Below are positions 1-8,754 of a stretch of 28,005 nucleotides of DNA, piece by piece. Position 1 is the stretch's first letter, and each line of letters opens with the position of its first letter. The stretch comes from UBA5336 sp039198685 (GTDB taxonomy: Bacteria; Pseudomonadota; Alphaproteobacteria; Caulobacterales; Hyphomonadaceae). Location: contig JBCCTK010000021.1 in NCBI GenBank assembly GCA_039198685.1, forward strand, positions 1 through 28,005. The letters are read 5' to 3'. Position numbers and translations under genes: made by a program. The notes under the pieces were generated by a model. The model was not told the origin of the DNA. It did not search any database and worked only from the letters and a program-made list of their open reading frames with translations.

Positions 1-1
1 C

Positions 2-1171
2 GCGGGGCTGTCTTTCCTTATCACCATTGTCTTGTTGGCGTGGTCGCCTGAACTCCAATCCCGAGATCGTGCTGGGGCGCAACCCTATTCAACTTCGGCC
101 CTCGGGTATCAGGGGTTGGTGCGTCTCCTGGAGCTTCGGAGCATTCCTGTTTCAGTGTCACGCTCACCGCGACGCCTGCGCGACGACTATGAGACACTCA
201 AGATTGTCACCCTCGCGCCCTACGGCATGGGCAGCGCCTTGGACGATGTCTCTGACGATCTGGTGGGGCCTGCCCTAGTGGTGCTTCCGAAATGGTCGGG
301 CTTGAGAGACCCGATGAAGCCAGAGTGGCAGGAAGTGATTGAGCTTCTAGGGCCAGAACAAGTGCAGCGCAGCATTAGGCCCTTCGACAATGATGCGGAG
401 GTTTGGCGACTTAGGACCCCGGCAACGGTTCGCGCACCCTTCGGTAAATTCTCCCCCGACTTTGGCGACGATATGCAGGTTCTGCGCGCCGATAGTCTGG
501 TCTCGATTGTATCTGTCCCCGGGGGCGATTTGATCGCACAAATTCCGGGTCGTGACGTTTTCGTTCTTTCTGACCCTGATCTCATCAACACCTCCGGCCT
601 TGCGAATGCAGGCAATGCTCAAATGGCTTTGGCCCTGGTGACCCATCTCAGGAATTACTCCTGGCGCGATGAGGCGCCTGTTATTCTCGACGCCACGTTG
701 CATGGCTTTGAGCGCTCAGAGAATGTGCTCCAACTGGTCTTTGACGTTCCCTTCCTCGGAGCCACGGTGGTCGCGCTTGCGGCTTTCCTGATGATCGGTT
801 GGGGCGGAGTTGTCCGGTTTGGCGCACCGCTTCGCGAGGCGCGCGCTTTCGCACTCGGCAAGCAAGCCCTGACCGACAACACCGCAGCCCTGGTGTCGAT
901 GGGACGCCGAGAAACACGGATGGCGCCGGGATATCTGGCGCTGATGCGCCGGGCGACAGCCAAAGCTGTGGGTGCGCCGAAGACGCTTTCAGAGGCTGAA
1001 CTTGCAGAGCTGTTCGACAGGCTTGGCGAGGGACAGGGCCAGGCAAACTCAAACGCGTATTCAAGCCTGGAAGCAGCGATGAAATCCCCCGCTGCGTCAC
1101 GGCAAGACCTCATGGACAAGGCCCGCCGCCTCTGGCGTTGGCACAAGGAGATCACCCATGGACATCAGTGA
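2..1171 (+). CDS. DUF4350-type membrane protein, 5' end outside window
   Basis: The reading frame is open to the left edge, so the true start lies outside the window. What is visible is about 389 residues. It begins with a hydrophobic stretch (codons at about 5-43, rich in L, I, V), the probable end of an N-terminal membrane helix. A soluble domain follows, then a second helix near nt 740-810 (VVALAAFLMIGW) and a basic cytoplasmic tail. This two-helix layout with an extracytoplasmic middle domain, directly upstream of a MoxR gene, fits DUF4350 proteins; I assign the family from layout and context rather than a decisive motif. The function is not known. The 3' end overlaps the MoxR gene by 14 bases, so the two are probably translated in a coupled way as part of one operon. 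Confidence 0.75.
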   Translation, partial: AGLSFLITIVLLAWSPELQSRDRAGAQPYSTSALGYQGLVRLLELRSIPVSVSRSPRRLRDDYETLKIVTLAPYGMGSALDDVSDDLVGPALVVLPKWSGLRDPMKPEWQEVIELLGPEQVQRSIRPFDNDAEVWRLRTPATVRAPFGKFSPDFGDDMQVLRADSLVSIVSVPGGDLIAQIPGRDVFVLSDPDLINTSGLANAGNAQMALALVTHLRNYSWRDEAPVILDATLHGFERSENVLQLVFDVPFLGATVVALAAFLMIGWGGVVRFGAPLREARAFALGKQALTDNTAALVSMGRRETRMAPGYLALMRRATAKAVGAPKTLSEAELAELFDRLGEGQGQANSNAYSSLEAAMKSPAASRQDLMDKARRLWRWHKEITHGHQ

Positions 1172-2114
1172 TATCGCCGGCATTGCCGATCGCATTCGCG
1201 GGGAAGTCGGCAAAGCGATTGTCGGACAAACCGACACTGTGGACCTGATGCTGGTCTCGCTGTTTTCCTCCGGGCATATCCTTCTGGAAGGCCCGCCAGG
1301 CACGGCAAAGACCCTGCTGGCGCAGAGCTTTTCGGCGGCCATTTCTATGGCTTTTGGTCGGATACAGTTCACGCCAGATCTCATGCCGGGAGATGTGTTG
1401 GGAACCAACCTCTTCAACTTCCAGACGAACGAATTCAGCCTTACAAAGGGGCCGATTTTTACCGACATCCTGCTCGCCGACGAGATCAACCGAACGCCGC
1501 CGAAAACCCAGGCTGCGTTGCTTGAGGCCATGCAGGAGCGGAAGGTGACCATTGATGGTGAAAGCTACTCCCTGAACGAGCGTTTTATGGTTATCGCGAC
1601 CCAGAACCCGCTGGAACAGCAAGGCACGTATCCGCTTCCGGAAGCACAGCTGGACCGATTCTTGTTCAAGCATGTTCTGGCTTATCCATCCCGTGAAGAC
1701 GAGATCGCAATTGTGGGCGGCCACGGGCGCCGCACGGGTATGGTGACGGCGCGCAAGATGGGCGTTGAACCCGCCGTTTCGGTCGAGGAACTCAACGCCG
1801 CCGCAGTCGCCATTGCCCAGGCGCGGATCAATGATGATATTGTCGCCTATATCGTCGACGTCATCCGTGCCACGCGGGAGACCCCGGCATTGGAAGCGGG
1901 CGCCAGCCCCCGTGCCGCCGCCGCACTGGCTGCAGCGTCACGCGCACGGGCGGCATTGGACGGGCGTGATTTCGTCATTCCCGATGATGTGAAGGCGTTG
2001 GCGCTGCCGGCTCTGCGACACCGCGTGCTCCTTTCGCCAGCAGCCGAAATCGAAGGCCGCACAGCGGATGAAACACTGAACACTATCATCGAACAGACGG
2101 CAGCGCCCCGGTGA
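1158..2114 (+). CDS. MoxR-family AAA+ ATPase
   Basis: A 318-residue AAA+ ATPase of the MoxR family, a usual length for it. Visible motifs are Walker A GPPGTAKT (residues 45-52), Walker B ILLADEINR (104-112), sensor 1 ATQNP (147-151) and the PEAQLDRF element (161-168). The C-terminal helical lid contains GASPRA, the likely sensor 2 arginine. MoxR ATPases are thought to act as chaperones that remodel or load cofactors into partner proteins, often together with DUF58 or VWA-domain proteins. The very next gene encodes a DUF58 protein, which fits. The ATG lies inside the preceding gene, and its stop overlaps the GTG start of the DUF58 gene by four bases. The partner substrate cannot be read from the sequence. 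Family assignment is near certain. Confidence 0.95.
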   Translation: MDISDIAGIADRIRGEVGKAIVGQTDTVDLMLVSLFSSGHILLEGPPGTAKTLLAQSFSAAISMAFGRIQFTPDLMPGDVLGTNLFNFQTNEFSLTKGPIFTDILLADEINRTPPKTQAALLEAMQERKVTIDGESYSLNERFMVIATQNPLEQQGTYPLPEAQLDRFLFKHVLAYPSREDEIAIVGGHGRRTGMVTARKMGVEPAVSVEELNAAAVAIAQARINDDIVAYIVDVIRATRETPALEAGASPRAAAALAAASRARAALDGRDFVIPDDVKALALPALRHRVLLSPAAEIEGRTADETLNTIIEQTAAPR

Positions 2115-3424
2115 TTGCGCCCACCCTTCGCGCCATCATTCTTATGTTGGTCGGCGTGCCCTTAATGCTGGTTGTTGCAGTCTTTCAACCCGCGCTCTGG
2201 GGACTGGGCCTGGCGTGGCTCGGGGGTGTAGGGCTCTTGATGTTGATTGACGGGGCCATTGGGGCGCGGCTGCGCAGTTTCCGATACCAGATCGATACCC
2301 CTTCGATGATCTATATTCAGGATACCGATCCATTGCCTTTGGCGATTCAGTTTGAACGCGGCGCGCTACCCCACTCTATGGATCTTCGCTTGGATGTCGG
2401 CGAGCGGCTTGTCAGCTTACCGATGCAGCGCCTGCGGGGTTGGAACGATCGGACCCACCGCACACATTTTGACCTGACGCCCCTGCGCCGCGGCACGGCC
2501 AAGCTGGACACACTCTGGGCGCGCTGGTCTGGACCACTTGGGTTGATCCAGAAGCGCGTGCGCGCGCCGCTGAACCTGGACCTTCCGATCATGCCCAATG
2601 TGCGCTGGGTCAAAGAGGAAGCGGTCAGGCTTTATTCCCGCGACGCCGAATTCGGGATCAAGACTCAGATTGATCGGGGCGAGGGTTCGGAATTTGATGC
2701 CTTGCGCGAATTCACCACCGGTATGGACCGCCGCTCCGTCGACTGGAAGCACTCCGCTCGCCACCGCCAATTGCTGGCCAAGGAATTCCGAACCGAGCGC
2801 AACCACAACATTGTTTTTGCATTCGATACCGGGCGGCTGATGAGTGAACCACTCGGCGGGGTGCCAAAAATCGACAGGGCGATTAATGCAGCATTGCTGC
2901 TTACCTTTGTGTCCCTGAGGGCCGGAGATAAAACGACTTTCTATGGCTTTGATGCGCGCCCGGGTTTGTCATCCGGCCAGATGGCTGGGACGCGATCCTA
3001 TCCTCGGCTGCAGGACCTGGCGGCCAAATTCGATTATTCCTCGGCGGAAGCGAACTACACCCTCGCTCTTTCGGAACTTGCATCGCGGCTCGACCGGCGA
3101 AGCCTGATTATTCTCTTCACCGACTTTGTGGATACGATCTCGGCTGAACTGATGCTCGAAAACGTGCGCCGGCTGACCGACAAGCACTTGGTGGTCTTTG
3201 CCAGCTTCCAGGACCGGGCCCTGCTGGACTTGGCAGAACAGCACCCGGACGTGCCCCAGGATGTGGCCAGGGCCGTGATCGCAGACACCCTCCTGCAGGA
3301 GCGCGAGCTTGTCTTCCTGAAGCTGCAACGTCTCGGCGCACAGGTTATTGAAGCCAGTCCGGACCGGTTCGGACCTGACCTTGTTTCGCGCTATCTCGAT
3401 ATCAAACGGCGGGAGCTGATATGA
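2111..3424 (+). CDS. DUF58 domain protein (MoxR partner)
   Basis: A 437-residue protein starting with GTG in a GTGA overlap with the MoxR stop. Residues about 5-48 hold two closely spaced membrane helices. The DUF58 signature begins near residue 190: GSEFDALREF, followed by RRSVDWKHSARH and then FAFDTGRLM. The FDTGR segment occupies the place of the metal-binding DxSxS loop of von Willebrand A folds and is not a perfect MIDAS motif. A later VWA-like strand, ILFTDFVD, lies at about 334-341. DUF58 proteins are membrane-anchored VWA-like proteins encoded next to MoxR, in most cases with unknown targets. The ATG of the next gene overlaps its stop (ATGA), so the operon continues. Assignment is confident; the biochemical role is inferred. 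Confidence 0.93.
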   Translation: MIAPTLRAIILMLVGVPLMLVVAVFQPALWGLGLAWLGGVGLLMLIDGAIGARLRSFRYQIDTPSMIYIQDTDPLPLAIQFERGALPHSMDLRLDVGERLVSLPMQRLRGWNDRTHRTHFDLTPLRRGTAKLDTLWARWSGPLGLIQKRVRAPLNLDLPIMPNVRWVKEEAVRLYSRDAEFGIKTQIDRGEGSEFDALREFTTGMDRRSVDWKHSARHRQLLAKEFRTERNHNIVFAFDTGRLMSEPLGGVPKIDRAINAALLLTFVSLRAGDKTTFYGFDARPGLSSGQMAGTRSYPRLQDLAAKFDYSSAEANYTLALSELASRLDRRSLIILFTDFVDTISAELMLENVRRLTDKHLVVFASFQDRALLDLAEQHPDVPQDVARAVIADTLLQERELVFLKLQRLGAQVIEASPDRFGPDLVSRYLDIKRRELI

Positions 3425-4437
3425 CCGACCTGCTCAAATCCTATCGTTTTCGGGAGGAACGTGAGGCCGACTGGAAAGCCCTTGAGGCGCTGCTGAAACG
3501 CGCTGAAAATGTTGGCGTTCGTGCGCTGAGCGACGATGATATGATGGCGCTGCCGCGGCTCTATCGCCAAGCCATCAGCTCCTTGTCAGTGGCCCGGGCA
3601 ATCTCACTGGACCAAAACGTTGTGGCTTATCTGGAAGGGCTTTGCTCGCGCGCCTACTTCTTTGTTTACGGTACGCGGTCGACGTTTCTGGAACGGATCA
3701 CGATCTTCTTCCGAAGGGATTGGCCCAATGCGGTGCGAAGCGCAGGATGGTCGACGCTCTTGTCCTTTGCCTGCCTGTTTGGCACCGGCTTTCTGGCGTT
3801 CACCCTCTGCATGATGGACATGGACTGGTTTTGGGCCTTTAACGCTGAGATTATCGGCGACCGGAATCCGAACGCGACGACCGAATATCTGAGATCGACC
3901 TTGTACGAAGACGATGTTCCGCCCGAAGAACTCCTTGGATCTTTCGCGGCGCAATTGTTCAGCCACAATAGTCAGATCGCCTTGTTTGCCTTCGCGCTTG
4001 GCTTCGCGTTCGGACTGCCGACGGCGTTGTTGCTGATGTACAATGGCGCCATTCTCGGGGCGTTCGTCGCCGTGTTTGCCGATAGGGGCCTTGGTTACGA
4101 AGCGGTCGGTTGGCTCATGATCCATGGTGTAACGGAGCTTGGTGCGATCGTGCTTGCCGGGGCGGCTGGGTTTGTCATAGGGCGGGCTGTGACCTTTCCC
4201 GGAAAACTCTCACGCATGGCATCGGCCAAGGAAGCCGGTCAGAGAGCCGCGGTCATGGCGGCAGGCTGTGTGGTGATGTTGTTCTTTGCAGCCCTCTTGG
4301 AAGGCTTCGGACGCCAGATGATCAACACAGATGAGATTCGCTACGCGATCGCGGGTACAACCTTAGTGGTCTGGCTCGCTTATTTCTATATCCCGCGCCG
4401 GTCTGGTCTGGACAGCGAATTGGAGGCACGGGCGTGA
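3421..4437 (+). CDS. SpoIIM-like (DUF95) integral membrane protein
   Basis: A 338-residue polytopic membrane protein. About 100 N-terminal residues are charged and helical, followed by a hydrophobic helix near 107-130 and then three to four more helices. The SpoIIM/DUF95 hallmarks are present: SHNSQIALFAFALGF, then GLPTALLLMYNGAILGAF and HGVTELGAIVLAGAAG. In spore formers SpoIIM works in engulfment. In non-sporulating proteobacteria the family sits, as here, beside MoxR, DUF58 and RDD genes and has no established function; sporulation is not implied. It overlaps the neighbouring genes by four bases on both sides (ATGA upstream, GTGA downstream), which suggests coupled translation and perhaps a shared membrane complex. 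Confidence 0.92.
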   Translation: MTDLLKSYRFREEREADWKALEALLKRAENVGVRALSDDDMMALPRLYRQAISSLSVARAISLDQNVVAYLEGLCSRAYFFVYGTRSTFLERITIFFRRDWPNAVRSAGWSTLLSFACLFGTGFLAFTLCMMDMDWFWAFNAEIIGDRNPNATTEYLRSTLYEDDVPPEELLGSFAAQLFSHNSQIALFAFALGFAFGLPTALLLMYNGAILGAFVAVFADRGLGYEAVGWLMIHGVTELGAIVLAGAAGFVIGRAVTFPGKLSRMASAKEAGQRAAVMAAGCVVMLFFAALLEGFGRQMINTDEIRYAIAGTTLVVWLAYFYIPRRSGLDSELEARA

Positions 4438-5375
4438 CCTCCGAAACCGCAGCCAGTGCAAACGGCCTGACATCGGATCAAACCCGCCAAGCCGCCATTC
4501 GCCGTCGCCAACGTCGGGCCTTGGAAAATGAGAAGGCAAAATATCGCCGCGACCTGGTGACGCCAGAGGGCGCTGCCCTTCAGTTGAAGATCGCCACATT
4601 CATGGAGCGGGCCGGGGCCTTCGTACTGGACTTCATCTTCCAGTGGACCATTGTGCTGGTCGTCTTTTTGGCCATTGCGTTAATCACCGAAGAGCTGGGC
4701 TATAATGGATGGGCGATCGGGGGCGCAATCGTCGCCGTGTTTGCTTTTTTGATCCGGAACTTTTGGTTCATTTACTTCGAAATGGGCCGGAAGGCGGCCA
4801 CACCGGGCAAGCGGATCGTCGGTCTGCGTGTTGCGGCCCGCGATGGCGGTGCGCTGAAGGCCAATGCGGTTTTTGCACGCAACTTCATGCGAGAGATTGA
4901 GGTTGGTCTACCGCTGCAATTCCTGTTCACGATCAATGGTGATGTGAGCGGTTTGATTTCCCTGTTTGGTTTTCTCTGGGCCGGTATTTTCATGTTCTTT
5001 CCCTTGTTTAACAAGGACAAGCTCAGGGTTGGAGATCTGGTGGCGGGGACATGGGTGATCCATGCGCCGAAAGACCAGCTGAAGGCGGACATCGCATCGG
5101 TGGTGTCGCAGGCGCGGTTGGAGGAGTTCGCCTTCACCCCGCAACAGCTTGACGCTTATGGGATCCACGAATTGCATGTTCTGGAAGATGTCTTGCGCAC
5201 CAGCCCAAAGGATGTGCGCAGTGATGTGGCCCAGCGAATTCGTGACAAAATCGATTGGACGCGTCAGCCGAACGAGGGTGATCTGGCTTTCCTTGAAGCG
5301 TACTACGCGCAGCTTCGCCGCCGACTGGAGCAGCGCATGTTGTTTGGCGACATGAAAGTCGACAAATATGACTGA
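4434..5375 (+). CDS. RDD-family membrane protein
   Basis: A 313-residue protein with a GTG start overlapping the previous stop. The first 50 residues are basic and probably cytoplasmic. The RDD domain starts at MERAGAFVLDF (R59, D66), followed by helices at about 66-85 and 92-115, the conserved ATPGKRIVGLRV loop, two more helices around 165-190 and the terminal GDLVAGTWVI. The tail from about 210 onward is soluble and charged. RDD proteins are poorly characterised; some have been linked to ion or substrate transport, but nothing here identifies a substrate. It closes the MoxR operon: the stop is 12 bases from the stop of a convergent gene, and no clear hairpin terminator is visible between them. 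Confidence 0.92.
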   Translation: MTSETAASANGLTSDQTRQAAIRRRQRRALENEKAKYRRDLVTPEGAALQLKIATFMERAGAFVLDFIFQWTIVLVVFLAIALITEELGYNGWAIGGAIVAVFAFLIRNFWFIYFEMGRKAATPGKRIVGLRVAARDGGALKANAVFARNFMREIEVGLPLQFLFTINGDVSGLISLFGFLWAGIFMFFPLFNKDKLRVGDLVAGTWVIHAPKDQLKADIASVVSQARLEEFAFTPQQLDAYGIHELHVLEDVLRTSPKDVRSDVAQRIRDKIDWTRQPNEGDLAFLEAYYAQLRRRLEQRMLFGDMKVDKYD

Positions 5376-5387
5376 CGCTGACCCGAC

Positions 5388-6218
5388 TTAAAGTCCACCG
5401 AATTCATAGGCTGCATACTCGTCGGTCGTGATCACATCGCTGGCCACGGGAGTTCCCAATCCGCTGCGCACTGCTTCCGACAGATTCACGCCTGGTTCAG
5501 CGGCAGATACGCCGATGATCACGACACGGCGTTGCGGCGATGTTGCCCGGCCCGTGCAGGTTCCCGCACGCATGCAGTCTGTCACCGCTGTGAACTCACC
5601 AAGATTGACCTTGTACAATTCTGGTGGGGTCTGTTCACCGCAAAACCCGGCCAGGCGGGTCATTTGCGATCCGATTGTGTTTGCGCGGTTATCCGCCAGG
5701 GTGCGATTCAGCTCCGCATCGCCTTCATAGGACGCGGCGCCGACAGCTACGGCAGCATCGCCCTCACAAAACTCTCCAAGGAAGGCCGGCCGGCCGAAGA
5801 TATAGGCAAATCGCGCCGGGCGGTCACCTTCCTCTATGTCCTGGGACGAGCCGAACACCCAGGAAAAACGGTCATCGAGGACGTAGATCCGCATGTCGGC
5901 GCGCAAACCCTGTGTATCTGTGCCTGAAAACATCTGGGTGCGCGCCCATGTGCCTTCGTCGATTTCGGTGAATTCAACGCTGGCAGGTGCACACTGGTTC
6001 TGGTCGCCGAACATCATGCGATCCCAGGCGGCGGAGCGCGCATAGCTTTCATCAAGCGGTTGGACCCCTTCACCCTGGCCGTCTCCGTCGCCGGTACAAA
6101 TGATGTTGCCGGTCCCTCGCTCAATTCCGAAGGTGCCCTGGTTCTCTTGGGCTTTGGCCGTTGCAGCTCCCAGCAGGGCCAAGGCGGTCGCGAGCGCGGA
6201 AAACTTCATGTTGAACAT
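5388..6218 (-). CDS. Exported six-cysteine protein with OmpA-like C-terminal domain
   Basis: A 276-residue protein with a clear signal peptide (helix about 5-20, AKA cleavage site near residue 23). The middle is unfamiliar. Residues about 155-240 look like a diverged OmpA-like domain: VGAASYEGDAELNRTLADNR matches the usual pattern of a glycine/acidic loop followed by NxxLSxxRA, and RRVVIIGV resembles the last strand. The mature part has six cysteines (41, 76, 151, 193, 215, 221), so up to three disulfides are possible in the periplasm. The start at 6218 is supported by an AAGGGGAG ribosome site eight bases upstream. A role in peptidoglycan contact would follow from the OmpA fold but is inference; the peptidoglycan-binding residues are not clearly kept. 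Confidence 0.75.
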   Translation of the reverse strand: MFNMKFSALATALALLGAATAKAQENQGTFGIERGTGNIICTGDGDGQGEGVQPLDESYARSAAWDRMMFGDQNQCAPASVEFTEIDEGTWARTQMFSGTDTQGLRADMRIYVLDDRFSWVFGSSQDIEEGDRPARFAYIFGRPAFLGEFCEGDAAVAVGAASYEGDAELNRTLADNRANTIGSQMTRLAGFCGEQTPPELYKVNLGEFTAVTDCMRAGTCTGRATSPQRRVVIIGVSAAEPGVNLSEAVRSGLGTPVASDVITTDEYAAYEFGGL

Positions 6219-6246
6219 ATTGGATGCTCCCCTTCAGATGCCGTGG

Positions 6247-6274
6247 GTTCTACCAGAAATGCTTGGTGTGCCAA
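6247..6274 (-). promoter_or_regulatory. Candidate sigma70-type promoter for the six-cysteine gene
   Basis: On the minus strand, TTGGCA (6274-6269) and TAGAAC (6252-6247) are separated by 16 bases. This matches the -35 consensus at five of six positions and the -10 at four of six. It would start transcription near 6240, about 22 bases before the start codon. It was found by eye, and such matches also arise by chance. Confidence 0.3.
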
Positions 6275-6400
6275 TTAATTTGCTCGTCTGGCTTTGTCGG
6301 TCTTTGTGAGTCTGGAATCTTCCAGCGTCCTGCCTCGCCGATGGGACCTAGCGCATGGTGAAACCTCTCTATATTGACGGCCTGAACAAAATCGCATGCG

Positions 6401-6404
6401 GGAG
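6401..6404 (+). promoter_or_regulatory. Ribosome binding site that fixes the ilvD start
   Basis: GGAG lies seven bases before the ATG at 6412. The same frame is open from an earlier ATG at 6355, but that one has no such site and would add 19 residues that do not fit the conserved N-terminus of the enzyme family. Confidence 0.65.
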
Positions 6405-6411
6405 TGAGCAG

Positions 6412-8139
6412 ATGGGTAAGACATGGGACAAGTCGCGACTGCCGAGCCGCCATGTCACGGAGGGCCCGGCGCGCGCGCCCCATCGCAGCTATCTCTACGC
6501 CATGGGGCTGTCCACAAAGGAGATCAAACAGCCCCTCGTTGGCGTGGCTTCCTGTTGGAATGAGGCTGCTCCTTGCAACACCGCGCTGATGCGACAAGCC
6601 CATGCTGTAAGCGAAGGTGTGAAAGCCGCCGAAGGCACGCCGCGAGAGTTTTGCACAATTACCGTCACCGACGGTATCGCCATGGGCCATGAGGGCATGC
6701 GCTCTTCACTCGTTTCGCGCGAGGTCATCGCCGACAGTGTAGAGCTGACGATGCGCGGCCATGCCTATGATGCGTTGGTTGGCGTGGCCGGGTGTGACAA
6801 GTCCCTACCGGGTATGATGATGGCCATGCTGCGCCTGAACGTGCCGAGCGTGTTTCTTTATGGCGGATCGATCCTGCCTGGCAGTTTTGAAGGCCGGGAT
6901 GTGACCGTGCTGGATGTCTTTGAGGCGGTTGGGGCAAATGCCGCGGGCTCGAACGACATGGACGATGAGACGCTCACGGCTCTTGAGAAAGTCGCCTGTC
7001 CTGGGGATGGCGCCTGTGGGGGGCAGTTTACAGCCAATACCATGGCCTGCGTCAGTGAAGCCATTGGCCTTGCTTTGCCGTTGTCGTCGGCGCTCCCGGC
7101 GCCCTGGACAGACCGGGACGGTTATGCCCGCGCTTCCGGCGAAGCTGTGATGCGCCTACTGGAGTCGGGCCTGCGCCCGCGGGACATCTGCACGCGCAAA
7201 GCGTTTGAGAATGCCGCTGTCGTGGTCGCTGCAACGGGCGGGTCTACGAATGGCGCGCTGCACCTGCCGGCCATGGCCCATGAGTGCGGTGTGGCATTTA
7301 CGCTCAAGGACATGGCCGAAGTGTTCCAACGCACGCCCTGGCTTGCCGACTTGAAGCCGGGCGGCCAGTTCGTGGCCAAGGATTTCGGCGAGGCGGGTGG
7401 CGTTCCCATGCTGATGAAAACCCTGCTGGATGCCGGATTGATTCACGGCGATTGCCTCACCGTGACTGGCAAGACCTGGGCAGAATACCTGGAGGATGTC
7501 ACGTTTGACGACAATCAGAGCGTGATCCGCCGCGCGTCAAACCCGTTGACGGAGACAGGCGGTGTTGTGGGACTGTGGGGTTCGCTGGCGCCGGATGGAG
7601 CGATTGTAAAGGTGGCGGGCATGTCCAATCTGCGATTCAGTGGCCCGGCCCGCGTCTTCGACGGCGAAGAGGCCGCGTTCAAGGCCGTTGAAGCGCGCGC
7701 CTACAAGCAAGGCGAGGTCCTGGTGATCCGCTATGAAGGCCCCAAGGGCGGGCCAGGCATGCGGGAGATGCTGTCGACCACAGCGGCGCTTTATGGCCAG
7801 GGCATGGGCGATAAGGTGGCACTGATCACCGACGGTCGCTTCTCGGGTGCAACCCGAGGGTTCTGCATCGGTCATGTTGGCCCTGAGGCGGCCGAAGGCG
7901 GTCCCATTGGCCTGATCGAAGATGGTGATCTGGTTACGATTGATGCTGACAAGGGCACCATCGATGTGCGTTTGACACCCGCTGAGATACAGGAGCGTCA
8001 AAGAAATTGGCAGCCACGCAAAACCCTCTACACGTCGGGCGCCATCGCCAAGTATGCCAAGCTCGTCGGCCCGGCTCATCTGGGCGCTGTTACCCATGAA
8101 GGTGCGGATGGTGAGAGCCATGTCTATGTCGATATCTGA
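6412..8139 (+). CDS. ilvD: Dihydroxy-acid dehydratase IlvD
   Basis: A 575-residue member of the IlvD/Edd dehydratase family, of normal length. It converts 2,3-dihydroxy-3-methylbutanoate and its isoleucine counterpart to the 2-oxo acids in valine, leucine and isoleucine synthesis, in the cytoplasm. Iron-sulfur cluster ligands are visible as C55 (in APCN), C128 (in GCDKSLPG) and C202 (in GDGACGG). The pattern CDK plus CGG suggests the [2Fe-2S] type, by analogy with plant and alphaproteobacterial members. Other family segments are TDGIAMGHEGM, GGSTNGALHLPA and the C-terminal TDGRFSGATRGFCIGHVGPEA. Sugar-acid dehydratases are close relatives, but the GHEGM and N-terminal features favour IlvD. 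It stands alone, divergent from the six-cysteine gene; no other branched-chain gene is nearby. Start chosen by ribosome site. Confidence 0.93.
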   Translation: MGKTWDKSRLPSRHVTEGPARAPHRSYLYAMGLSTKEIKQPLVGVASCWNEAAPCNTALMRQAHAVSEGVKAAEGTPREFCTITVTDGIAMGHEGMRSSLVSREVIADSVELTMRGHAYDALVGVAGCDKSLPGMMMAMLRLNVPSVFLYGGSILPGSFEGRDVTVLDVFEAVGANAAGSNDMDDETLTALEKVACPGDGACGGQFTANTMACVSEAIGLALPLSSALPAPWTDRDGYARASGEAVMRLLESGLRPRDICTRKAFENAAVVVAATGGSTNGALHLPAMAHECGVAFTLKDMAEVFQRTPWLADLKPGGQFVAKDFGEAGGVPMLMKTLLDAGLIHGDCLTVTGKTWAEYLEDVTFDDNQSVIRRASNPLTETGGVVGLWGSLAPDGAIVKVAGMSNLRFSGPARVFDGEEAAFKAVEARAYKQGEVLVIRYEGPKGGPGMREMLSTTAALYGQGMGDKVALITDGRFSGATRGFCIGHVGPEAAEGGPIGLIEDGDLVTIDADKGTIDVRLTPAEIQERQRNWQPRKTLYTSGAIAKYAKLVGPAHLGAVTHEGADGESHVYVDI

Positions 8140-8162
8140 CCAACCGCGTCATCGACCTTGCG

Positions 8163-8639
8163 CTATTGATAGCTGACCGTAACCACGAACATACCATTAT
8201 AGGTGTCGATCTGTTGGCGTGCCGGGACTTGCATTTGCGCGCAAATGAAGAAGACGTCCTCCCCGTCTGGGAGATGGCGCGGCGCAAGGGGGATGAGATG
8301 GGCGACCAATTCCGATTGATCTGAATTCGTCAGGACAACCTCGTCAGGATACTCGATGTTGTACAACGCCCCGGCCCGGCCAGTAACCCGAAACCGAGCC
8401 GCCGACTGGTCATTGGAAAACAGGGTGACCACGCCGTCGCTCGTGACCCCATCCTCGTGGAGCGTAAGTGTTCCAACCGCGTCGCGACCGGCAGAGAACT
8501 GCCCGAAATACAATGGGGTTTCATTCTGAAGCTGTAGTGGGATCGATATGTTTGCGCCCGAACCCGCCGCTTCTCCCATTGCCTTTCCTGCGAGGCACCA
8601 AAGGCTCAAGCTGAAGAAAATGGCGGCGCGGATGATCAT
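8163..8639 (-). CDS. DUF4402 exported protein
   Basis: A 158-residue protein when started at the ATG of 8639, which gives a good signal peptide (hydrophobic 5-17, then AGKAMGEA). The mature part is strand-rich and follows the DUF4402 pattern: LYFGQFSAGRDAVGTLTL, a GVTSDGVVTL segment, then AARFRVTGRAGALYNIEYP and the ending YNGMFVVTVSYQ. DUF4402 proteins are small secreted beta-sandwich-like proteins of unknown function, sometimes seen near pilus-like or surface genes. The frame stays open upstream for another 390 bases, but that part overlaps the phosphoesterase gene out of frame and reads as non-coding. A start at 8675 is possible. No strong ribosome site is seen. The 115 bases between this gene and the phosphoesterase show nothing recognisable. 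Confidence 0.75.
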   Translation of the reverse strand: MIIRAAIFFSLSLWCLAGKAMGEAAGSGANISIPLQLQNETPLYFGQFSAGRDAVGTLTLHEDGVTSDGVVTLFSNDQSAARFRVTGRAGALYNIEYPDEVVLTNSDQSELVAHLIPLAPRHLPDGEDVFFICAQMQVPARQQIDTYNGMFVVTVSYQ

Positions 8640-8754
8640 GGGAAGGCCTGCGTGTTCGTCGACAACCACGAACATGACGGCTTCGTGTTTGTTCCGCCCT
8701 AATGGCAACTGGAATATTTGACGGCCAAGATAACCATAAGCGTCGCAATCGGTT

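Noticed and set aside
3421..4437. SpoIIM-like gene as a sign of sporulation
   Set aside because: The family is widespread in non-sporulating bacteria next to MoxR genes, and no other sporulation gene is present.
7537..8121. Minus-strand open frame of 194 codons inside ilvD
   Set aside because: It is fully antisense to conserved ilvD sequence and has no recognisable domain or ribosome site.
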